Below are positions 12,095-22,956 of a DNA stretch of 64,000 nt, one piece after another. The stretch spans positions 1 through 64,000 of the forward strand of contig VXIS01000021.1 in assembly GCA_008704415.1 (NCBI GenBank). The letters run 5' to 3'. The number at the start of each line of letters is the position of its first letter. Positions within the stretch are counted from its first letter, which is position 1. The notes under the pieces are model-generated. The model saw nothing but the letters and a program-made list of their open reading frames with translations, made no database searches and was not told the origin of the DNA. The position numbers and the translations under genes were made by a program. The DNA is from Sphaerosporella brunnea. Taxonomy: Eukaryota > Ascomycota > Pezizomycetes > Pezizales > Pyronemataceae.

Positions 12095-12734
12095 AGAGAG
12101 CGCGGAGGCGCTTAACCGTCACTAAGCTTTTGAATCAGAGTCTTCGGATGAGTCCTTATTTTTCTGATCTTCCTTCTCAGAGCGAGTCTTGTTACGCTTT
12201 GATCGCATCTCGCGCGACTTTTCACGGCGGGGACAGTTGGCAGATATATGACCTTCGTCACACCAGTACCAACATACTATCTTTTTGCCACATTCATCGT
12301 CATCCGTATCATCACGATGACGCTTTCTATTCCTGCTTGAGCTTGGCCTCGCATCTTTGCAGTCTGTAGATCGTTTACTTCGACAGTCGGCAGTATTGTG
12401 GGTTGGTTTCTTGCAGTAATCACACCAGCGCTTCTTAGACGTTGCCCTGGAGGGCAAGGCTTCGGCAGCAGCGTCGGTGGTGGTTTTCAAGGCACGATGA
12501 CGCTCATCCTCAATTATGGCTCTGCAGATCCACTGTTTCGTAGCATTGGTAGAATGCTGTAAAGTGTTGACAGTCATCGCGAAAATCTGGGGAAGAGTGT
12601 TAACGATGTGGGTTTTAAATAGGGTGTCGCTAATGGCTTCGTTGGTTCCGGCGACTGCTTATTGTAGGTCTTCTACCTCAGTGAAAGATTCTGTGATGGG
12701 AGCACCTGGTTTGGGGCGCATCATGGTAAACTTT

Positions 12735-13067
12735 GAATAGAGCTGTTGTCTGCCAAGCGCTGTACTGGCAGTATCAAGATTTGACTGTAGTTTGGTCCAC
12801 ATTTCTTCCAGATTGGAGGTGTCGTTGATCATCGCCTTGATCATCAAACTGCAGCCGTTGTATATGCATGCTGCAGCGTCTACTCCTCGAGCATGATAAT
12901 CTCTGTAGGCTTGTTTGACAGTTGCGGATGCATTTGTGGGAGGCCGATCGGGAGCCTCCTTCTCTCCGGTGATGATGTCCTAAGATATGGAGGCGCGAAA
13001 GATATGGCGCATGCTCTTGGACCATTGATGGTAGTTGTCGGAAGTAAGCAGATTCAAGGTTCCCTTC
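12735..13067 (-). repeat. 333-bp in-frame duplication in gag, unit A
   Basis: Both units run from GAATAGAGCTGTTGTC to GATTSAAGGTTC. The unit is 111 codons, so the frame is kept. Substitutions show the duplication is old. Confidence 0.9.
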
Positions 13068-13400
13068 GAATAGAGCTGTTGTCGGCCAAGCGCTGTACTG
13101 GCAGTATCGAGATTTGAGTGTAGTTTAGTCCACGTTTCTTCCGGATCGGATGTGTCGTTGATCATCGCCTTGATTATCTAACTGAAGCCGTTGTATATGC
13201 CTGCTGCAGCGTCTGCTCCTCAAGCATGATAATTTCTGTAGGCGTGTTTCACAGCTGCGGATGCATTTGCGGAAGGCCGATTGGGAGCCTCCTTCTCTCC
13301 GGTGATGATGTCCCAAGATGTGGAGGCGCGAAAGATATGGCGCATGCTCTTGGACCATTGATGGTAGTTGTCGGAAGTAAGCAGATTGAAGGTTCTCTTC
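13068..13400 (-). repeat. 333-bp in-frame duplication in gag, unit B
   Basis: Second, adjacent copy of 12735-13067. It is the 5' unit in the sense direction and keeps the SWDII tryptophan that is a stop in unit A. Confidence 0.9.
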
Positions 13401-13505
13401 GGGTGCTTAAACATTTGCTTCAAGGTCAACATGGCTTGTCTCGATACTTGTAACGTGACAGAATGTGTGTCGGAGAATTTCGCAGCAATGTTGACGTGGT
13501 TTTAT

Positions 13506-13527
13506 CGAAACGCGGGAGGGCTCATAA
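13506..13527 (-). other. Primer binding site, initiator tRNA-Met anticodon region
   Basis: The plus strand here reads GAAACGCGGGAGGGCTCATAA, very close to the D-arm/anticodon-arm stretch of eukaryotic initiator tRNA-Met (GGGCTCATAA includes the CAT anticodon). It lies two bases from the 5' LTR. This fits priming by a half-molecule of tRNAi-Met cut in the anticodon loop, as known for copia, rather than by the tRNA 3' end. Confidence 0.8.
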
Positions 13528-13529
13528 GC

Positions 13530-13764
13530 TGTTGGAATTGTCCGTTTGGGGTGAGCTTGAGAGGGAGAAAAATGGTGATGCAGAGCAAATTCTTCAATTG
13601 ATTGATTGAACTAAAAAAGTGAACTAGCTAGAAGAGCCGCCGGCTTGCTTATCCTAGCTTCACTGGCTGTCACTCGGTCCTTCAGCCGCAGCAGCCTTCC
13701 ATCGCCACATCTGGCTGAGCCACCAATCGAGCAAAGCAAACAAAAAGAAACACGGTTTTCAACA
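13530..13764 (-). repeat. 5' LTR of the copia element
   Basis: 235 bp, TGTTGGAATTGTCCG to TTTTCAACA, matching 8480-8713. Followed by the AAAAG target duplication. Confidence 0.95.
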
Positions 13765-13769
13765 AAAAG
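13765..13769. repeat. Target-site duplication, right (AAAAG)
   Basis: Exact partner of 8475-8479. Confidence 0.9.
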
Positions 13770-14702
13770 TTGGAGCGCAGCAGCGCACCCGTTCCGGTCC
13801 ATTGGCCCATTTATTACAAATCAATTGATAAAATCATTTCATTTATAACGATGAATAAAGTATTTGGCCTCTCCCTCACTGCACAAGTGCAGTGGGAAAG
13901 AAAATAAGTTGTTTGAAACATGGGCCAGAGGCCTCCGGGCACGCCTGCGACCTTGAAACAAAATTAAGCTATCAAAGATTAAAATTGTTAGTAGGGTCGA
14001 CCCCGCCGCTATGTTTTATCTACTCTGTGTGTAAATTCCTCTTTCCTTTTATGGCCTCTCTGACAGTGTTATCATGAAGAGTTGCGCAGTACTTTGTGCA
14101 AAATCTAAAAAACAAGTGATTTTAATAAATGCTTTTTTTTTCAAATTTACATTGACAATAGTAAGAAGGACTGAGTTGTGGGAGTGGCTGACAGCTTTCA
14201 TCAACAGGAGATAAAGAATATAACCCGGTCCTGGTTCAGCATATGTTTTTAAATAATTTACATCTTGCGATATGAGGTTTGTAAACCTAGCAATGTACAA
14301 TTCGGGTTGATGAGAGTCAGAGATAATGACAGACTATCAGCCCTCCGCTTGTCCAATAGAGATCCAAGTTTCAGGCCACTGAAACGGCATGTCAGACGGC
14401 ACCCTGCACCTTACAGCAAATTTTACGAGTGTAAACTCCATATTTTTTGTCCTGTTTTCATTGATTTCGCGGCGGTTTGACAATATATGCAATCCTGATG
14501 GGATGTTCGCAAGTCTAAACGTCCCCTCATGCCTCAGAATTCTAATTGCACTCAAGCAATTCTCTGTTGGACAAGAGTGCTTTTTGGGTGTTGGATTGTT
14601 CCATCGTCAGTTACGATGGTTGATTTGGAACAGCGGATTGCAGATATAGCCGTATAATTTCTTTATATAGTGCTTTCCTGTTTGTTAGAGTAATGATTCA
14701 TT
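13770..14702. other. Unannotated AT-richer spacer
   Basis: No supported gene or repeat. Short frames have no recognisable domain. Confidence 0.4.
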
Positions 14703-14860
14703 AGTTGCGTGGCAGGCCCTGTAGGCTCCTGGGTCTCACTGGAAAAAGCCTGGTCTAAAAGGTCAGGCACTTCAAAAGCTCGTTTCAAACTGCCTGGTTC
14801 AGGGGCGACTGAAAGCCGGACTGGCCGGACTGTTGCAACCCCTGCAGAGCATGCTCAGTT
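14703..14860 (+). repeat. GC-rich hAT-like terminus, copy 1
   Basis: Contains AAAAAGCCTGGTCTAAAAGG and GCCGGACTGGCCGGACTGTT, also seen in related form at 46899-47077, 61052-61230 (inverted) and 63820-63997. The CAGG/CCTG ends are hAT-like, but no target duplication was found. Confidence 0.55.
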
Positions 14861-16708
14861 TTCCCAAGAAATGAGCACAAAAGTGGACGGCTACAAAAGT
14901 ATTAGTTGATCATGACCGGGCTCCATATCACAATTGGAATGCTCGTTCACTGAAGAAATGGTTGGCTGGAACGGTATTAACAATACATCAACTACACATG
15001 GAAGATCCATCGTCAAGTATTGTGAAAGCCTTTCCGTGACTCAGTAGATGGTAGAGGTTTCATCACTACAGAGCGATGTTACATAACCTCAAACCTGCAT
15101 CTGTACCTAGTATCCTCACAACGACTTTCAATTACTTCCCCTCCACAGTCAACATCTCGAACCAGTCCCGCAGATTCTCAGCGTTCAATATGTTTTCTTT
15201 AAATCTGCGCTGGATTCCCTTGCTGCCAAATTTGTGTACACGTTTCCAGAACGGACACGGATTGCGCAAGTACTCAGCGCAGCGTGACATTCCCTTGCGG
15301 TCAGCGCGGAAAATGTTGTGGGCCCACTGGCATCATCAGCAAATCCAGTATATGAACCAGATCTGGGTGTAGGCACCTTGAAAGCTGCCGGTTGTGTAGT
15401 GGTTCAGTAAGCACATGTCTGCTTTGGTAGGTTGGTGGTTGTTGAGGTATGAGGGTTGTCACAGAGTTGAGGGATGTCGGGGGTGCGAATACATTGATTC
15501 TGGCCTTTCTATCACGTTGCTGCTGCTTAAACACTGGTAGTCCAGGACACGCGCGAGACTGACTAAACCAAGAGGGGTCTGTATCCACCAAGCATAAAGC
15601 TTGAGCGGGGTCAAACAACCGTAAGTCTGGCTTGAGCTGTGCTCAAGTTTTTTCGTAGAATTGTGTTCACTCCAAGCGCGAATCTGCGATAATCCAAATC
15701 ATGCCGCCAAATCAAGCCTCATCTCAACCCACCTCACCCCCATCGCGACCGACCTCACCCCCATCTCCCATTTCACAGATGCTGTACCCTCCGCGCCTCA
15801 TAACTTCCAAGCTTGCGGGCTAGGAGACGCTCATCATGTCGGCAGAGGCTCCGGCGCTGATAATTGACCATGTTCCTGCGAATCTGCTTGCTGGGTAGCT
15901 GCTCGTGTTCCTATGGGCAGCGGAGCTAGCCTAAGACTGCAGTTTTCGACAACCTCAGCATCATCTTTGAAGAACAAGCGGCGGGCAGGAGCACTGCTGC
16001 TACGCATTCAGTGGAGTTCGGTACACTGGTGAAAGGTTAATGAACACCTGTTGCTCTCAGTGACACGGATGGAGAGGGGTTACCTCGCTATCTCCTTTCC
16101 CTGTGAACACCTCTTCGCTGTGTACGTCTGGTCACCGCGCACCACTCATGTGTGTGTAGAGTATCATCGCACAGAAGCGGCACTGTCTCCCCGCGGATTC
16201 AATCAGAACGTCATTGCAGCCCAGGTACAGCTGGATCAACCAAATATCAGTCAAAGCGTGGTAAAAGTGTTGTTATGACAATCCGAACGATAGCAAAATG
16301 ACAGCCGGAGAACGTGTGAAGGTTGCGGGTACAGCTCGTGCTGTTTCAGGGAGTAATAGCGAACATCACGCCACGGAGAGTGCAGATTCCTCCCAAGTGG
16401 AGGCAGGTCTGTACTCTTTGTCGGCGATGTTGAACGTCTCGGATTGAAAACCCATATTCAATGTACAACTCACCCAAACGCTTGCCGTGCACCCGATCTG
16501 TTACTTACACTCTGGCACGGCTCAAGCACACGAGCGTGGCCCAGAAACCTGACGCGCTGACTCGAGCCTGTCTTCTGGATTGAGTCCAGCCGGGGCGTGG
16601 CCATCACTAAATTATTGTTCCCTGTGCTTTAAACCTAAACCTTCACGAGTGTGTCATTGCTTGCATTAGAATTAGTTGACCTCAAGTATAGCTACCAGAC
16701 AGACAATA
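14861..16708. other. Unannotated region between copia and Harbinger
   Basis: Nothing here is supported as a gene, RNA or repeat. Frames at 15076-15618 and 15661-15867 are short and without recognisable domains. Confidence 0.4.
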
Positions 16709-16740
16709 GGGGAGTTCAGACTAGCGGGCTATCGCCATGT
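16709..16740 (+). repeat. Left terminal inverted repeat of Harbinger
   Basis: GGGGAGTTCAGACTAGCGGG followed by CTATCGC pairs with 20352-20377. The first 20 bases match at 18 positions. Confidence 0.85.
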
Positions 16741-17013
16741 TTTTGCCGCGTTTTCGGGGTAAAACTTTGCGAACTTTTGATGCCAAAACTTCACGGTGTC
16801 AAAACTTGTCCGGAGGCGGTTCTCCCTTTTCTGTAAGGTTTCGCTGGTTTCTCTCTCAAAAAGTTTCTCCGCTAGTGAATTTTTTTTCCCTGACTCCTCC
16901 ATCCGTCGCTTTCTTTTCTTTCCTCCTTTGCTTCACTTTCCAGTGTTCGCATCACACCCTCTTTCCCTCACTCCGCCCTCGCCTCATGCCGCCTCCGTGT
17001 GAAGTCGCAAAAC

Positions 17014-18460
17014 ATGACAAAGCCGAGCCAGAAAGAAAAGCTTATTACCGCTATTCGCACCCTCCAAAATCAGCTTGCGATTGCTGCAGCAATGCAGGAG
17101 GGAGCCAAACCCCTTTTATCAGATGATTCCTCAAGCGACAGTGACTCGAATATTGAATTTCCAGAGGAGGTTGCCAAGGCAATTTCTAAGACTCGCTATC
17201 TGGAATCAAGAAAGAAGATAGCTAAATGTACGGGGGGCATTGACCTTGTGCGTCATGGGAGTGAGCGACTTGGAGATTTAGCGAGCTTAAGTATCTGACT
17301 GACCTTGGTACTAGAGCCACAAGTGAGATAGAGATCCTATGCGCGGATGGAACCAGAGACTTTTGACTTGCTGGTCTCAAATGTTTCCAACCACGGTGCT
17401 TTTCACAACAACTCTTGCACAGGGCAGGAGAAAATGCCAGTGGATCGACAGCTGCTCATTGCCTTGCAGCGCTGGAGAAATTATGGGAACGGTGTTAGTG
17501 TAAAGAAAATTGCGCAGCGGGCAGGTGTTGCCACAGGAACGCTGTACCTTTGTGTAGCCCGGGTTCTTTCAGCTATACTAGACAGCAATATAAGGGAGCG
17601 CCATATTGTTTGGCATGAGGGAGAACATCGAGAGAGGCCTATAATCCGGGTAAAGGAAATTACACCGGTTAAAGAGTGGAGAGACGGATGGTGTATGATC
17701 GATGGGACGCTGGTCCCACTGTACGCCAAACCATGGCATTATGGTGATCGGTTCTTTAACCGGAAGAGTAATTATTCGTTAAATTTGCAGGCAAGACTAC
17801 TGAATATATTTTGTTACGCCTTCAATCTGGCTGTGAATTTGGTAGATCATCAATACCCAGCACTTGAAAATCATCGACTACGCTGTAGGCTTTGTCGGTA
17901 GCTGCAATGATGCGAGTAGCTGGAAAGAGACACACTTGTATAAAGACTATGATAAACTCTTGGAACCTGGGGAGTGGTATTGGGGAGACTCTGAGTATCC
18001 AATGCAGGAGTAGTTGGTTATTCCTTACTCGCACGCAGCAAAGCTAGAGGACGACAACGTATGCTTCACCTATTGTCTCTCAAGTGTGCGAATTGAAAGT
18101 GAACATGCAATTGGATACCGGAAATTCATATTTCAATCCTTGCGGGAGCTACATCTCCAGCTTAATATCAAAGAAGACGTGGTTTACTCCACCTTGTGGA
18201 TCCAGGTGTGCATTATTTTACATTGTTTTTGTTTGAACCATGAGCTTGGCAACATGCAAGAAGATGCATTTTATACGGAGGGAAAGGATTTTGAAAAGGA
18301 ACAGCGTGAGACAAACCCAGTAAGCGAGGAGGGACGTAGACAATGTGGGCCCGGGGGACAACCCCATCGACGAGGAAATGAAGGTCATGAACTACCAAGA
18401 GCAGAAGGGGTGTGGACATATTTCAAGCAATGTATGTTAAATTCAAAAAAAAAAAAGTAG
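17014..18460 (+). pseudogene. PIF/Harbinger DDE transposase
   Basis: An N-terminal part (17014-17298; ATG chosen over the upstream GTG) has TRYLESRKKI. A frameshift between 17298 and 17347 separates it from MEPETFDLLVSN and the HTH-like VKKIAQRAGVATGTLY. The DDE core shows CMIDGTLVPLY (first Asp), YWGDSEYP (second Asp) and RIESEHAIGYRKF (Glu). Between LNLQ and LKIIDYAVGFVG lies a 70-nt intron (17791-17860) with a GC donor and an AG acceptor that restores the frame exactly. An in-frame TAG at 18011-18013 probably replaces Trp. Otherwise it is well kept, so inactivation looks fairly recent. The tail after about 18280 is low in conservation. Confidence 0.9.
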
Positions 18461-18469
18461 AAGTTGTCC

Positions 18470-20093
18470 ATGATTGGAGGGCACAATGTCTCAGCTGTCA
18501 AAGGGTCTTTCCGCATCTCAAACAGCTTTAGACGTATATTAACCAGCAGCTCTTCCCTCTGCATGCGCAGGGGTGACCGGACCTCATTGTCCTTGCGGTA
18601 TTGCTCCCTCCGCATTCTTTCAACGCCATGATCATGGTCCGACTGTACCTGAATGTTTTGCAACTCAATCTTGTTGCTTAGAATCCCACGAAAAGTATCT
18701 CCTCAATCTGATTCGTGGTTCCGTCCGTGGAAAAAGAACATTAGACTACGGCGTTCTTTTTGAAGTTATAAACTACCAGTGTAACTTACATAAGAACGTG
18801 GTGGTGGAACTGAGTGTTGCCTTTTTGCGGCCCGTGGTCCTGCAAAATCACGTTCTACCTTCACAGAGCGCACGTACTGAACATTGGGAACCTTCGTTAA
18901 AGTCAGCATTGAGGCGCGAAAGGCGACCGTGGTAGCGGAATGAGCTGCAGATGAAGAGTGAAGGGCTACCGTGGTAGCGAAACAAGGTCCAGCTGAGAAG
19001 CAAGGAGGCTGTGCTGAGGAGCGAGCCAGAGAAGCGAGAGGAGGGTAACCTGGCATGTGGCTTGGAAGACCGCCGGCACTTGACAATGCCTGGAGCTCCT
19101 CATCCTCAAACCCCCCAAGCAACCATGCCTGAAAAGAGGACAGGTTGGGATTAACCGGCAAGTCATCACTGCTCGAAGTTGCTAAATCTAACGCAAGCGG
19201 TAGGGCAAACGTTACCGAGTCTTCTTCTTACTCAGTATCGCTGACGTCCTCATTTTCTTCTTCTTCACCATCGCAGCTCGGTGGTCATACAGCTCGACGA
19301 CGCTTTCTCGATCTCAACACATGAGTGTTCAGAGGAGTTTTTGAATTTGCGATAGCTTCATCAGCAACGTTTGTACGTTCTGCCAGCAGAGCCTTAAGTT
19401 CGTAGTAGTAGGGGCAATCCCGCTGAATTTCACCTAAAGTGTAGTCAGTTGCAACGTTTAAGTTGCTTAACAAATATATGGAAACACACCTGACAGCGTA
19501 TGTAACTGTGATCCTGGCGTGATTTCAGAGGTATCCGCCAGCGCGGCTCCCGTTGCCTCTAGCTCCATCTGTTTTTTTTCGTATAGTAACTCCAAATAGC
19601 GGATTATAAGCTTCACTGCATTGGCATAGTGCTTGAGTACAGCTGCCTTTTTTTTTTGCCCGCTAGCTGCGACCTCTTTGAACACTGCCTGGTATGGCTC
19701 TTCGTCTCTTAAAATCAAGCGAGCGAGTTCACCACAGATATTGATTTTTGTGTCACCGGTGACACGCTCCCACTTCTCTTTTCACACCCCCCTACGCACC
19801 CGATCATTCTGCCGCAAAGCCGCAATAAGTTTCCAAACCAACTGGTGTTGGTCGGCAACCCATTGAACCGGGGCGTAGCTCGTTGTTGTATTTTCTGGGG
19901 ACGGCAAAGGTGAACTGGCATAAGACGGCGTTGGGCTCGGCGATTGCGAGGGTGATGCGGTGCGAGCCCGGGTGCTCTTTTTTGTCGTCTTTTTTGTTGC
20001 CATCCTTTTTTTTGTCGTGGCCTTTTGACATGCCTTTTGCGATACGGCCCTTTTTGCCATCTGCAGAGAACAATCAGTATCATACGGCGTCAC
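18470..20093 (-). pseudogene. Harbinger accessory (DNA-binding-like) gene
   Basis: Converges on the transposase from the right end, as the Myb/SANT-like partner gene does in PIF/Harbinger elements. The N-terminus is Lys/Ser/Pro-rich (KKTTKKSTRARTASPSQSP). A helical domain follows with QHQLVWKLIAALRQNDRVRRG and, after an in-frame TGA at 19784-19782, KWERVTGD and ILRDEEPYQAVFKE. A 56-nt intron (19489-19434, GTGTGT to TTTAG, CTGAC branch) joins LHTLSG to EIQRDCPYYYELKALL. The frame then crosses a TGA (about 19287) and a TAA (about 19230) into SSFQAWLLGGFEDEELQ. A coiled-coil tail (RREQYRKDNEVRSPLRMQRE, to about 18480) probably belongs to a last exon after a GTAAGT donor near 18800. The SANT assignment rests on context plus a weak match. 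Confidence 0.7.
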
Positions 20094-20281
20094 ACGGCGT
20101 CAGGCGCCGCAATCATGACATTACTTACCTGGACAGTGTCAAGGTGGTGTCCTTGGTACAGACGAGATGTATGAAATAACGATGAGGTAGAAGAGCGAGA
20201 AAGAACAGTTCGCTCGCCTAGACGGCACATACTCCGCGCGCTAAGAAAAAATTTTTCTCGTGGTTTTGGTCTACTTTTCCC

Positions 20282-20377
20282 TGGGGGAGTTCAGACCAAA
20301 ACCAAGTTTTCCATCTAGTTTTAACACGTAAACTTCTCACCCAAAACCAAGCGAAAACCCGCCAGTCTGAACTGCCC
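20282..20377. repeat. Self-complementary right end of Harbinger
   Basis: GGGGGAGTTCAGACC at 20283-20297 repeats the terminal motif in the opposite sense to the true end GTCTGAACTGCCC (20365-20377). The last 95 bp therefore form a hairpin with TIR-like arms. It could be a nested MITE or a structural subterminal repeat. Confidence 0.65.
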
Positions 20378-20699
20378 TAATAAAAACCCGGAAAAAACAA
20401 GCCACCGGAGAGTGGATGACGGAGCTTTAGGAACTTTAGATGAAAACGTGTATACAGACCTCCCAGTCGTACAAACAAGTTCATGATGGCGGCAAGAACG
20501 TACTGAACGTACTGTCAGAAGGTCAAAAATGTACGATCTTCTAAAAACCGGTTCAATTGTCACCGTGTCATTCGGATGCACCTCGAAACCTGCCGTGCGC
20601 CAGCGCACGCCCGTTCAAACTGCGTGAACTGTTTAAACCTGTGAAAACTGGTTCATCTAGTATCAACGTACTGTTGATACCAACTATCTAGCAGTAGCT

Positions 20700-21290
20700 C
20701 AAAGGCGACGCCTCCTATTAAACCTTTTCAACCTTTCAAACGGTTCCAGTGTATCCGCCTGCATCGAATGACGGTCCGTGGTTAGAAGGCGCTTGCATGC
20801 TGAGGGTGGTCGCTCAGGCTCGGCCCACATTGCCGGGTTTGAGAGCGGATCGATTGCCATCTCGTGGAGATTGGGAAACCTAGACCGCTGGCGTGGCTCA
20901 CTCCACCATCCGATAGCGGCAGGGCCATCTGTGCGCGTAATCTCGAGTCCTATTGCACTGTACTCTTCACGCTCATCGGGCAGGCCAGCAGGGGATGTTC
21001 CAACAGCGCCCGACAACCAAACATCCAACTCGTTGGACAAATCGCCAGCAGAGTAATTTGGCGTCGCCACAGCAGGTGCGGTGATTGCTTTGTACTCCTC
21101 GGCCCACAATGCTTGCACAGCGGCCTTTGCCAGCGCAATCCAGTGTGTCTTCCACCGGAGATTGAAATATTGCCATTTCCGCTTTAGGTGTCAGACAACA
21201 TCGGCAACATAAACAGGAGCACGGTTGGTAAGGCTCAAATATTTGTCCAGGGATCCCCATCCGCACTTAACAATTGCCACTCTTGCCAAG
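20700..21290 (-). pseudogene. hAT transposase C-terminal remnant
   Basis: Reading leftward: WGSLDKYLSLTNRAPVYVA, then after a stop KRKWQYFNLRWKTHW and AVQALWAEEYKA, then IGWWSEPRQRSRFPNLHEMA, IDPLSNPAMWAEPER and finally FERLKRFNRR. This is the order of the hAT C-terminal dimerisation region (WW, FP, LSIP and PER blocks). The block that normally reads ERVFSGA is damaged here (ERPPSACK). The N-terminal catalytic part and the element ends were not found. Confidence 0.75.
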
Positions 21291-22439
21291 TTGCTTTCCG
21301 CGGTAGCTGTATCGAGCTCTTGTGAGAGATGAAGGGCAGGTTCAGACAGTGCGCAGGTTTAGAAACAGACAGAACACGCACGTGAGTTCAGAAAGGGACA
21401 ATATCACTTCAAGGTACGCGTTCATATGCCTTACAAACTCCCAACCAGTACACTGATGTTTTTCTGGTATACGGCGGTTTCCTGGTTCCGTGACATCCTC
21501 AACTAAACCAACTGAGGACCAAAACTGCACTGCGGAACTGCAAACTGTCAGTTCGGATTACCTTGTTTACCATCTTACGCAGTAAGCTGCTTGTACGGTT
21601 GCGAAGTCTGCTTTTATATCCCCGATCTTGAAATCCAGACGTTCCGTAGACTTTCCCCATTGCGATATGCGTCCAGAATCCTCTCTACTCTGACGACGAC
21701 GACCTTTCAAGAAATCTCATCAGTGACGACTCCGACTTCGGAACCATCCACCGGCGTGCAGGCAGTTGGAATGAACAATTGCAACCTCCTGTGTTGAAAT
21801 CTGCGCTGGCGGTATGACACGCGAAAAGACGTTTCGCCTATCTTCTGCAGATTCCTATATCAGGAACACAACTACCTTGCCATGGTGATTTTGGCCATCG
21901 CTGCTGCAAACCTGAATCAATCGGCCGGTGTCTGCGCCGTATCACTTGAGATAATCACTCCCGCTAGCTCAGAGCTTGCTACAGAGAGTCAAAAATCTAG
22001 ACTCAATGTCCCTCAACTCCGAGTTCAGACCGTAGCGACAGGTACACTCAGTGTACTCCAAGTGATGCAAAACTAGTGAAGGTCGTGGGTTAAAGCGCAC
22101 GGGAACATTTGATGTTTTTTTTCCAATTATACTGCATCTTGTGCTTACTCCGGTTCCAAAAACACAAGCTAGCGCAAAGGCGCTGCGGGATAAATATATA
22201 AGGTTGTTATCAACTCTTGCTCATATTTCACGGTGATACGCATACTCCTACAGAACAAAAAAACACCCCCGACAGATGCAGCAAAAACTGCACACCGCAT
22301 CGTTGAGGCGGTGGTGCTCCAGCACAACGGCCAGCTTGGGTAGGCGTGATCGGGCTGCGGCGTGGTAGCCATGCGTCAGTAACGCCGATTCGATAAGATT
22401 GTGGTTCTTTAAAGGGTGGAGGGAACACACCGTTGCTCG
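21291..22439. other. Unannotated region with one dispersed fragment
   Basis: No gene is supported. The segment about 21625-21725 resembles 27615-27745 (ATCCAGAATCCTCTCTACTC against ATCCATAATCCTCTCTAGTC, then a shared downstream stretch), which points to two scraps of one unknown minus-strand coding repeat. Confidence 0.4.
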
Positions 22440-22451
22440 CTGAAGAGCGTG

Positions 22452-22530
22452 AAAAACAGGGACCTTACACACGCCCTGTTCCGCGTGCAAACAATTCCCG
22501 AAGGAACCCACGGACCGACGGACCCGAATG
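22452..22530 (-). repeat. Hairpin-T element, copy a
   Basis: Divergent copy. It keeps the AACAGGG/CCCTGTT stem and the CCCACGGACCGA end, while the central hairpin is damaged (ATTCCCGAAGGAAC). Confidence 0.8.
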
Positions 22531-22866
22531 GCGAGAAGTAGAGACCGAGTGCTCCGCCACAAACAGTTCCAGACAGCACCCACGGAGCGAGGGAGGGTCG
22601 GGGAAGCGACGTTGAGAGATGCGGAACCAGAGCCACCATCAACGGCCCGCTTGAACAGGAACTTCTCTCTCGCCAATTGGAACATCGGCGTGTCTATTCT
22701 GTGTGCGACCACTTCCTTCTCCCTCTTTGCCGAATCGCAACGCCTGCGGCCAGCTGCGTCTTCGAGGACAGCCCGCTATCATCTCCTGGTGCACGGGTTG
22801 AAAGTTAACAATGAAAGTCGTGCATGGGAGCCGACTGGGAACAAACCGTTTGCTCCAACGCGCCTC

Positions 22867-22956
22867 AAAAAACAGGGACCTTACACACGCCCTGTTCCCC
22901 GTGCAAACAGCTCCAGAAGGAACCCACGGACCGATCCTGCGAGCACTAACTGAATT
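22867..22956 (-). repeat. Hairpin-T element, copy b
   Basis: Has the AACAGGG/CCCTGTT stem, a CTCCAGAAGGAAC hairpin with one mismatch and a decayed outer stem (CCTGCGAGCACTA). A short related scrap (ACAAACAGTTCCAGACAG) lies at about 22559-22592. Confidence 0.85.

Larger units (their letters stand above)
12122..13440 (-). pseudogene. gag: copia gag with nucleocapsid zinc knuckles and internal duplication
   Basis: The likely start is the ATG at 13432. The capsid-like region reads NLLTSDNYHQWSKSMRHIF and then the UBN2-type WTKLQSNLDTASTALGRQQL. The nucleocapsid has a canonical CX2CX4HX4C knuckle (CDYCKKPTHNTADC) and a second, distorted one (CWYWCDEGHISANC), followed by a Lys/Arg/Glu-rich tail. 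A 333-bp segment is tandemly duplicated in frame (12735-13067 and 13068-13400), so part of the capsid occurs twice. In-frame stops occur in both copies (one TGG to TAG in the left copy; a TGA and a TAG in the right copy), after EDLQ and at the junction to pol. Confidence 0.9.
8480..13764 (-). mobile_element. Complete but inactive Ty1/copia LTR retrotransposon
   Basis: A 5285-bp element lies on the minus strand, bounded by two LTRs of 234 and 235 bp that start TG and end CA and are flanked by AAAAG on both sides. Order from the 5' end (right) is LTR, primer site, gag, protease, integrase, reverse transcriptase, RNase H, polypurine tract, LTR. Integrase before reverse transcriptase defines the copia type. 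The LTRs differ at about 17 positions plus a one-base indel by eye, so the insertion is old. gag and pol share one frame from 13432 to 9806 but carry many stops, and pol has a frameshift near 9806. Confidence 0.95.
16709..20377 (+). mobile_element. PIF/Harbinger DNA transposon, nearly complete
   Basis: A 3.67-kb element bounded by inverted ends. The left end reads GGGGAGTTCAGACTAGCGGG, and the right end reads, in reverse complement, GGGCAGTTCAGACTGGCGGG. It holds a plus-strand DDE transposase (17014-18460) and a minus-strand partner gene (18470-20093), the two-gene layout typical of PIF/Harbinger. Both genes have a few disabling changes. Flanking bases are ATA on the left and TAA on the right, so the usual TWA duplication is not exact; both sides share TA. 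Confidence 0.85.

Noticed and set aside
16706..20380. Exact 3-bp TWA target duplication of the Harbinger element
   Set aside because: The flanks read ATA and TAA, so only TA is shared; a perfect duplication is not claimed.
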